Part shown: positions 56,060 through 64,000 of the stretch, one piece after another
How positions within the stretch are numbered: the first letter of the stretch is position 1
Layout: every line of letters starts with the position of its first letter
Assembly: GCA_030141605.1 (NCBI GenBank)
Contig: JAQGDQ010000050.1
Coordinates: 497,971-561,970, forward strand
Source of the DNA: Tubiluchus corallicola
Taxonomy: Eukaryota; Priapulida; Priapulimorpha; Priapulimorphida; Tubiluchidae
Direction: 5' to 3'
DNA: 64,000 bases
Made by a program: the position numbers and the translations under genes
Notes under the pieces: generated by a model
Seen by the model: only the letters and a program-made list of their open reading frames with translations
Told to the model about the DNA's origin: nothing
Database searches by the model: none

Positions 56060-57100
56060 AATATAAAAGAAAATACATAAAAATATGAAAATTTTTGCAT
56101 TTTCCTTATTACGTACATTGTAGTTAGGCGAAATCAAATTCAGGAAAGGAAATGGCTTTTGTCGGTGTAATCAACCAACTAAAACAGGCAGTCACCTCGA
56201 TATAGTGGTGTTGCTAGAAAGTATCTATTCAATTTCAATATGTAGGAAGCCATTACAACTAATCGAGAACGGCAGTATGATTCTATATAGGTATGTCGAA
56301 AACTTAGTATCAGTTTTGAAAGCAAGAAAAACTACTTAAAACAATCACTAATTGCCAGAGTACTTTACATTTCTGTGAGATCCTTGTTGTGGTTAATTCA
56401 ATATACTCGATCAGCAGGAGCTTATGCAAGTAATGAAGTTAAATATGATGTTGAAACTTATCATTTACAATCAACTTAAGATGCCCAGCCTTATTAGGTT
56501 TGGCACGTATGATGGTTGTATTTCATACAGAGATTTTTGGTAGATAGGCCTAATATTACATGTAGAGTATTTTATATGAAATTATTGCCGGATTAAAACA
56601 ATCAGTCAATAAATACTGTAGACTGTAGAAGATTAACAAACAAAGAGTTGAAAATATCAGATAGGTTCACCTGCTATTAAGGTTAAACTGAATTAGGATT
56701 TGCCCGAGCACAGGAATGTGTTGGACGGATTCTAATACAAATGTTTATGATTAGAATCCAATTCAATTTCAATAGTTTCACAGAATAAGTCGTTAAATAG
56801 TAAATACCACAGACTATTGTCATTTTGAAGCATTTAAAGGCTAAAGTTTAACATTCTAAAAGCAGCGTCTAGAACTTAAGCATCGTAGCTACGATTTATG
56901 TATTAAATGTAGATTACAACAACAATAAGTAGCTTAATACAATCCCGCGTTCGGTATTCGGATTTGGTTTTGCACTTTTGAACAACTGAATATGAGTAAT
57001 TTTGGTTTCAGTCCAGTGCATTCTCTCGAGTGAATCCGAACTGCCAAATATTGATGTTCTATTAATAAACTGTTGCTACTTTAAATATGTTGTAATCTAA
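56060..57100. other. Intergenic DNA, nothing recognised
   Basis: No exon, repeat array or RNA gene that I can support. Confidence 0.45.
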
Positions 57101-57101
57101 A

Positions 57102-57338
57102 GGCGTGTTCAGACTAGAAAGTTGTCTCGCAAGTTCTTACGCATGTTCTCTTTGAGAGTAAGCTTGCAAATGTGAATGTCTTTGCAAATTCTCTCGCAAG
57201 TTATTGCAAACTCAGCGAGATTTGGTGAGAGTGGCGCATTGCGCAATAACTTGCAAAGCCGTTCACACTTGCAAGTTTACTCTCAGAGAAAACTTGCTCA
57301 AGAACCTGCGAGGGAAATCTCTCTATTCTGAACGCGCC
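57102..57338. mobile_element. Foldback MITE, 237 bp
   Basis: The element begins GGCGTGTTCAGACTAGA and its other end, reversed, begins GGCGCGTTCAGAATAGA. The two arms of about 110 bp continue in parallel through CGCAAGTTCTT, TTTGAGAGTAAGCTTGCAA, TGTGAATG and GCAAGTTATTGC, so nearly the whole element is one imperfect palindrome. No coding capacity. The flanks (CTAAA and AAGCA) show no clear long target duplication. This is a non-autonomous DNA element mobilised by an unseen transposase. Confidence 0.75.
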
Positions 57339-57339
57339 A

Positions 57340-58000
57340 AGCATAGGTAAGATTCAAGAGTTCTAGAAGATGCTTGAAAATGACCAGAGCCTATGGCCGA
57401 AACATTGCAAAGCTAAGCTTTGCTGTAAACATGTTAAATCAAGGTTGCTAATAAAAAAATATTATTGAGACGAGAATTACGTCCTCATGTTAAAGGATAT
57501 AAAATGTAAACAGAAATCGTTGTAGAGAAAGTAAAAAAGGAAGTATCTTTTTGCAGATAAACAAGTATTAAGCAAAATGAACGTTTCCTGTTGTACCATA
57601 ACCAGGATAGAAACCCTGTGACCAATACAGAACAGCTTTGAGTCAAACCGACTCGCAGTTTCATCAATGGTTGATACGTACTTGATCAAAATTTTTAGTT
57701 ATGTTGCCATAGAGGCAAAAATCTTTCCTTGATGAAATGTCTGCACAGCGAGGCCCTTTCCAGGATTATCCTTAAAACTTAATGTTAGACTTATAACACC
57801 GGCATATTCTAAGTAGTTATTTGACAAGCAGAAATCACGCTTACAGAAAGTAGCACGTCTAAGCAAATCAAACGATTATAATCCTCCTGTAATGAGTCAC
57901 ATTCTTCCACTTACAGAAGATTAAATGCAGGATAGTTATATTGCGAAGATTACTATGATTACATGTGAAGCTTCATGATGAGGTGTTCCAGTGAGATGTA
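57340..58000. other. Intergenic DNA, nothing recognised
   Basis: Minus frames at 57477-57689 have no recognisable motif. No other feature. Confidence 0.4.
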
Positions 58001-58001
58001 G

Positions 58002-58305
58002 TGTGGTATGGTACAGTGTGGTGTGGTAAGCGGTAGTGTTGTATTGTGCGACAGTGATGTAATAAAAGCGATCCCGTGTAAATTGGCATAATGTGGCATA
58101 ATGTAGAGATGTGTAAGGAGTGTTATGTGTTGTAATGTAGTGTGGTGATAAGTGGCATGGAGTGTGACGTGATAAGCTAAAATATGGTATGATGTCATAT
58201 GGCGTTGTGTGGTGTGGTGTGGTGTGATGTGGTGTGGTGTGGTGTGATGCGGTGTGGTGTGATGTGGTGTGGTGTGATGTGATGTGATGTGGTGGTGTGA
58301 TATGG
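58002..58305 (+). repeat. TGTGG/TGTGATGTGG minisatellite
   Basis: Diverged at 58002-58195 and regular from 58201 to 58300, where GTGGTGTGGTGTGATGTGG repeats as a 5/10-bp unit. Confidence 0.9.
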
Positions 58306-58309
58306 AATA

Positions 58310-60110
58310 CTGTGCGGTTTTATTGTTAAATTTTATTTATAGATTTTTGAATCTCAGTGCAGGCATTTCCGATACGTATCGCCAGCCATACTGTCTTTCA
58401 GGCAGTTATGTTTTTATATTATTTTTTTCAGTGTATGGAATTTGTACGCGTTGCGATTCACATAAGCTGACTTTTACCGCACCACACTTCACAACCCTAC
58501 AACTTTACAAATCCTAAAAACTGAGCTTGAAAAACTCATGATTAAGATGATAACCAAAATTGTGTTAGAATTTGGATTTTCCATTTAGAAAGTTAACAAA
58601 AACTTAATATAACAAAAAATATTAAAAATGGATGGCAGTATTAAATTGCAAATTTGATTAAAAAATTATTGCACCGTGTAGCTATACTTGGAATGAAAAA
58701 CGGCGTTGTTTAATAACCAGGAAAACATATTTCGTAACTTGTACTTAAACTTACAATTATTTCCATTAATAATTATGTCACAGAGAAAGACGGTTCCACG
58801 TACAATATTTTCGTCTTTATTAAGACTCCGATCTTATAAATTTATGATTCATGATTGACGTGATAATAGAGAAAAATGTGGGTTTTTATAATAATTACAA
58901 TGTAGATGTATCATTTGCGACTTCAGGGAGACGCCTCCTAAAATCACTATAATTTTACAACCCCTTAAAATATTTCAAGTTTCAGGAATTTCACGAAGAC
59001 ACGTGTTACGATTGTTCAAACTGCTTAAAAGATACAGACATTGCTCAAGTATAATGAAAAATTTGAAACATTTGAAAAGTAAACAATTTCTAGTTTAAAC
59101 TTATATGATTAAATAATTTTACTATAATAACATTTAAGAATTGTAAAACAACTTGGTGTTCCTAACATATGTATAGTCCTATGATTGGTTGGTTAACTAT
59201 CTAGCTAAATGTAGATCTAGATGTAGATGTAGAGACAGAATCCAATGAATTAAAGCCGCTTCTTAAGAGTAATTAACTAGCTATTACTTTTCACGGATAA
59301 AATACGGACAAAAAGCCGGAAAACGTTCTAATTCGGAAGTTTGGCTCTTTTTACTTTAATAAAAGAAAGTTTTATTACTGACTTACGTTGTAATACATAA
59401 CTGTTTATGATGTTGCAAGGTTTAGTTCATGTTATTACTGCATTATCAATAGTAAAGCTCAATTCATTTCAATTCAATTTAATACAATGTAGGCCTAGTT
59501 GTACTCACATGTATTTGCTAAATTTTGCTCTAATGATTAAGATAAATATTTAAGGTCAAATAACGATTTGGCATAACAATTTTAATAGCAACAAATGAAT
59601 TTTTCTGATTATAATTTTTAACTGTCTTGGTAACATGGCTGTACACTTTAACATTGTATAATTAATGTATCAGTGTATATATGTGTAGTTATAATTAAAG
59701 TAAAGCTTTAAGGAAAAAACGCGATGTCATTATTTGCAATAAATTTTAACTTTGGAAAAACGTCTAAAACGTCATTTCAAGCAAAACATTTTTCTAACTT
59801 CTGTTAAAAACGCGATAAATTGCTTACCAGCAAAGAGCGATTTCTTTGTACGTGTGAATATATAATCCTAAATATCCGTAAGGTTAAATTATCAACCTCT
59901 CTATAGCTTGTCATTACAATACCGGCCTTAGTCTTTTGATACAATGAATGTCAATATAATTTATAGATAGTTTAGCTCTTTTCTAGAGTTGAGCTACTGC
60001 TGCTGTCAGTCATATCCGCTTAGCGTTGGAGCTATTCAAGCTGACCAACCGCCTGTCAGAGCATTTATCGATTCATCGAGCCCTGAAGCCCTTCCTCTTC
60101 CGCTCAGTCA
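58310..60110. other. Intergenic DNA, nothing recognised
   Basis: AT-rich. A short TAGATG run lies near 59215-59240. No supported exon. Confidence 0.4.
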
Positions 60111-60120
60111 GTATACTCTT

Positions 60121-60180
60121 TCTGATTGGCCAAACAAAACTGACGTCAGCGCAATTATGCATGCGCTGCGACTGTCGCAC
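60121..60180 (+). promoter_or_regulatory. Putative promoter cluster: CCAAT box, CRE, NRF1-like word
   Basis: GATTGGCCAA (inverted CCAAT, 60123-60132), a perfect CRE palindrome TGACGTCA (60141-60148) and GCATGCGCTGCGAC (NRF1-like) lie within 60 bp of relatively CpG-rich sequence. They sit about 350 bp upstream of the ATG at 60494. Clustering of three known promoter words makes a start region plausible; no TATA box is obvious. Confidence 0.35.
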
Positions 60181-60493
60181 GTAATTGACTCCCAGCCTCT
60201 CGGGTACCATATGCCATTTGTTGTTTTCTATTAATTGTGTTCTAGCTATGATACAATTACAGCAACCGTAACGCGCATGTCTGTAATATACTAACCGAGA
60301 TGCGTTCACGGTTCTTCTGATGTGTCTATAATTAATGATTCAAATTGATACCCGCTACGGCAGCCACATGATATTCAACGATTGCACACGGGTCTCAGTA
60401 AAGATTGCTCGCGGTACCGTTGACACTGATAAAGTTTTTACTATTTTAACGGGACGAAGTTTTAAAATTTTATAACACAGCTTGAGTTTTGGC

Positions 60494-61366
60494 ATGGAAC
60501 CCAGTGACAAAACACAAACTCTGACTGCCGAGGTAAGCTTAATTAAGCAAATATTGTCTCATACAGGCATTTAATTTTTCCGTTGATTAAATTTACAGAT
60601 CCAGATCAATTTTTCAATAGATAAACTGAATTCAATAGATAAAGTTGAAATATTAGTAAAATAAATTTTAGGTAAGTTCGAAAAACCTTTTAAGAATCTT
60701 TGTATATCAAAGATCATTAAAATTATATAATAAAAACAAAACTTTCTTATAGAGATTCCTGATTATACGATGACGTATTAGCTAGCACAGTTATGTACTA
60801 TGTCTGCGTGCATAATCATTTACCTAGTGTAAGGGATAGGAAAGAAGAGTATTTTGCTCTTGTGTTCGAGTGCAGGCTTTGCTTGTATAAACACGTGTCA
60901 TTTTGCTATTACAACGTCAGTGTGTCATTTTATAGCCAAAACTAATCACAGAACTATCGCCCGATTTTGAGTAATTTTCCGGTCCCTATTGTTTAGCAAG
61001 AGAAGAAAAAGTTGAAGAACTGTTACTTACACATGGCATACAATAAATAAACTGAAGCTGAACTTGTTCAGCACTGTTCATTCAATGTAAATGAAGCTGG
61101 ATGCAATTTTGGGCCATATGAGATAGCATATTTTAGTGAATATTACTAATGACGTATGGTCAAGGCCATTTTTAGGCTCCTCGCAAACAGTGTTACCAAA
61201 ATTTAACGAAAGTTGATTTTCCAATGTACATGTATTTTTGCAGACACGTGCAGTTAGTGATTGCATTCTTTGTGTTGCTTCCGTGTCCATTTTAACTTGT
61301 CTCGTTTATTCTTGTCTTGTCTGCGATTGGCGCAGAGAAAATGTACCGAAGTTTACACTACAATAA
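60494..61366 (+). CDS. Possible two-exon gene for a 53-residue membrane micropeptide
   Basis: Exon 1 (60494-60532) is 13 codons from an ATG in good context (GGCATGG) to a strong donor GTAAGC. The next strong acceptor, TGTATTTTTGCAG (ending 61243), enters in phase 0 and stays open for 40 codons to TAA at 61364-61366. The peptide starts MEPSDKTQTLTAE, then has one hydrophobic, cysteine-rich segment (about residues 19-40, CILCVASVSILTCLVYSC), then a basic tail (DWRRENVPK). This is the layout of a single-pass membrane micropeptide. The 711-bp intron holds nothing else, and AATAAA follows near 61558. No family is recognised. Exon 1 may instead splice to an exon beyond the window. Confidence 0.35.
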
Positions 61367-63990
61367 TATTAGAATTAAATGCCCGTACAAAGTTGAAGTT
61401 TCACAACGTTACATTACAATACACTAACGTCAAGCTGTTAAGTTATGACTAAAAATATTTGCATGTTAAGAAATTAAACGCCGGAACAATGTCAACTACA
61501 ATTATCAACTGAAAGACAGCCACGTTGACATATAAAGCGCTCAATACATGGAAGCAAAACAATAAAGAAATCAATCAGTTTACACCATGGTCTTCTCCAT
61601 TGAAAGTAAAGCATTGATAAAGATTTATTGAAAAGAAAAAAATGGGACTTAATCCTCTGGATTATGGTATCTGGAATTCCCTTCAAGAGAAACCGTAAAA
61701 TGGTCGGACGAGCCATTTTGATGCAAAAGAACTAAAGACAAAAATTGTTGAGTGCTGGGACCAAATACCCCTTATTTAGTCCCATATACCACTGGGACCA
61801 AATGAGAAACTGTATCAGCTGTTGAAGGATTTCTTTCGTCTAGTTTGCACTGAAATTGGTGGACACAGAGTACTACTTGTAAATTTTAAAAATAGTGATA
61901 CAATTTTTTTCCGGCATTTATTTTTTTTGGCTTGTTGATTTAAAATTCCTGTATCTGAGGACAAATCTAAGGAAGTGACCTAAAAATTTTTGTGTTAATA
62001 CATAAAGGTCTGTCGTATCATTGCGAGGTAATTTTCAAACGAACCCATTGTAATAACATGACCAAATCTTCGACACATTTTTGTCCCACTTGATATAAAT
62101 TTCCAAAGGTCCTTCAACGAAGCGTTTTTTCTTTCATGTAATAAAAAGATTAAAAGCTTAGTGTGCTGTTTGCCGTTATACAGGCCTATATATTGTTAAA
62201 AATGTCACATAAATTTCCGTATTAACTAAATATGGATATAATACATATCAGCGTCAGTAAATATTTTATTTTTATACAAACTAAAAATTGAAAAAAAAGT
62301 TCAGTTTACTATTAGTTTTGTTATATAGATCTGTTCAAACTAATAATTGCTACGAATTTTCTCTTTTTTGGTCTATGTATGCATAATGCTTGTAACTCAC
62401 AGCTCTGCAGATGTGCTAACAAATAATATAAAATTGTAGCAACAACTTGTTAATCTTGTCAATCTTTCATATTTTAAACTCTTATTTATTCTCTACTCGT
62501 ACATCAGTATCTCACTAGAAGTATTTTGTAGCTCTTAGAATGCACTGGCATGTAGTTTCAAGCCACCTGCATTATGGTTACATAATACAGCAGGATCTTT
62601 TGCTTTGAAGTTAGCTGGACCTTAGCTGTTTATGCTTATTTGATTTCTCGCGCACTAATTGAATTGACTGAAAATCAGTAAGATGCGTTGTCAGCTCAAC
62701 GTTAATACGTTGAAGTGTACAAAACCACTATATTTTCACGATACGTCTTAGCAAACTGCGCTACTTATTTTTGTTACCGAAAAGGCTTTCATTCGGAAAT
62801 TAATAAAGAAGTTGTTTAGCGTGACTGCTTGAATGCTTTATGTGTACAGCAGCACAGAAAATTTCACTTGTTGCACAGACTCTTTATAAAAAAATGCCAT
62901 GGCTTCATAGTGAGCAATCGGATCACGAGCATAATCTGTTAGGCATGTACACCAAGTAACTACAAACAGAGTAACGGGGAGTTTTTCCCCACTTTTCCAG
63001 TTTTTGGGGGTAACCCTGGAAAATTTAAAAATGTTACGTTTCCGCCATTTCTTCGTGAAATTGGATGCGGTTTCGATGCTGACGTCTACACATGCGTACC
63101 AAGCACATAATAGGCCCGAATTTCGACCTCCCCCCTCCATGTAAGATTTGGAAGTGGTGGCGGATGCACTCCCGAAGAGTACCTGTTTATACATGGATGC
63201 AGGCTGACTCTAACATAAAAAGGCGCCTGTAGGCAGGGAATATAGTAATTCTAAAAATGCTTTCAATTTAATGTAAGAAAAATAAAACTCGTTTGAAAAG
63301 AGATCAAAGCCATAGTAATAACACTATACAGACTAGACTTTGTTTGAAACAACTGAAACATTCTAAAGATGATTCTAAAGGTATCAGTGATGAACTAATT
63401 ACACAATGTTTAAATTACATAATTTGTAAGACTCAGTAGTTTCTGGCCTTAAAACATGAAATCATATTACCACTTACCCAATTTATATCTGTGTTTGTTA
63501 GCTTTTGCAGTAAGTGATAAACTACAAATGATTTTACATGAATAGAGTAAGTGATTTTTAAACAGAAGTCGTGACTCTATTGTAAAATAACGATAAAAAT
63601 ACACTGGCAATATGCAAAACCGGTTCGCATATATGATAATTTATTTGCTTAATTGGCTTTTACAAAGAATCACACAAGTTAGTGAAATACTTCCTTCAGC
63701 TACAGTTCATTAATAGTCAATTTAAAATTAATGACAATGACTACATTTTTGCCAGCTAGTGAAGTGTTTCGTGTGCTGTTCGTATTAAAAGATAGGTACG
63801 ACCATTATAGACCAATGGGCAACCATATCGTAGTTTTCTCAGGTAATTATTATAAACTTACATTTTAATGTATAAATCTCTCCACCAAGAGAAACTCTCA
63901 AGGTAGGGCCAGAGATTTAAATGCCACGCATGCGTAGAGAAATTTCTGTGCAAGTGTAGCTTTTAATTTAAATCTATGGGTATAAAGGTA
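61367..63990. other. Intergenic or intronic DNA, nothing certain
   Basis: A 118-codon minus frame at 62838-63194 has balanced composition but no motif I recognise. No repeat array or exon pair could be supported. Confidence 0.35.
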
Positions 63991-64000
63991 TTATTTTCAG
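63985..64000 (+). other. Possible splice acceptor at the window edge
   Basis: The window ends GTATTATTTTCAG, a pyrimidine-rich tract plus AG. An exon could begin at the next base; it might belong to the gene starting at 60494. Confidence 0.25.

Noticed and set aside
62838-63194. 118-codon minus frame near the right end
   Set aside because: Balanced composition but no motif, homologue or exon context that I can name; left as unassigned.

Overview
The window is animal nuclear DNA. It is AT-rich, gene-poor and heavily populated by microsatellites, minisatellites and decayed transposons. It holds spliced coding exons with GT/AG junctions, TATA-type and CRE-type promoter elements and AATAAA signals, and nothing resembling a prokaryotic operon. 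One neurotrophin gene plus two intronless rhodopsin-family receptors, together with Penelope-like and LINE remnants and a tRNA-derived SINE, suggest an invertebrate. A lophotrochozoan (mollusc, annelid or similar) is my best guess, but the sequence does not settle the phylum.

Three genes are well supported. (1) A four-exon plus-strand gene at 29782-34293 encodes a 254-residue pre-pro-neurotrophin: signal peptide, pro-domain and a C-terminal NGF/BDNF-type cystine-knot domain. Its exons join in phase, and the domain is complete except for one of the six hallmark cysteines. (2) and (3) Two single-exon plus-strand seven-transmembrane receptors (44824-45870 and 49721-50761) are about 4 kb apart and are clearly paralogous. 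A weaker two-exon gene model at 60494-61366 would encode a 53-residue single-pass membrane protein behind a CRE/CCAAT-bearing region.

Layout. 1-18 kb: no confident gene. It has a 165-bp satellite-like array (4.3-4.9 kb), a tRNA-derived SINE (6.3 kb), a minisatellite (6.8-7.3 kb), a broken minus-strand coding remnant (7.7-8.2 kb) and microsatellites. 18-29 kb: a SAP-like mini-ORF, decayed transposon pieces, a second SINE copy, a 1-kb minisatellite with higher-order structure (22.2-23.2 kb) and tandem duplications. 29-34.6 kb: the neurotrophin gene, with transposon fragments in its introns. 35-44 kb: a LINE 3' end, a long CT tract, a foldback repeat and a 230-bp AAT tract. 44-51 kb: the receptor pair, separated by a Penelope-like GIY-YIG remnant and a large CATC/CATA tract. 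51-64 kb: an ACTG tract, a 237-bp foldback MITE, a TGTGG repeat and the small two-exon gene; the last bases of the window read as a splice acceptor.

The neurotrophin is a secreted ligand and the receptors are probably peptide- or chemo-sensing G-protein-coupled receptors. Nothing in the sequence shows that they work together; neurotrophins signal through Trk and p75-type receptors, neither of which is seen here.
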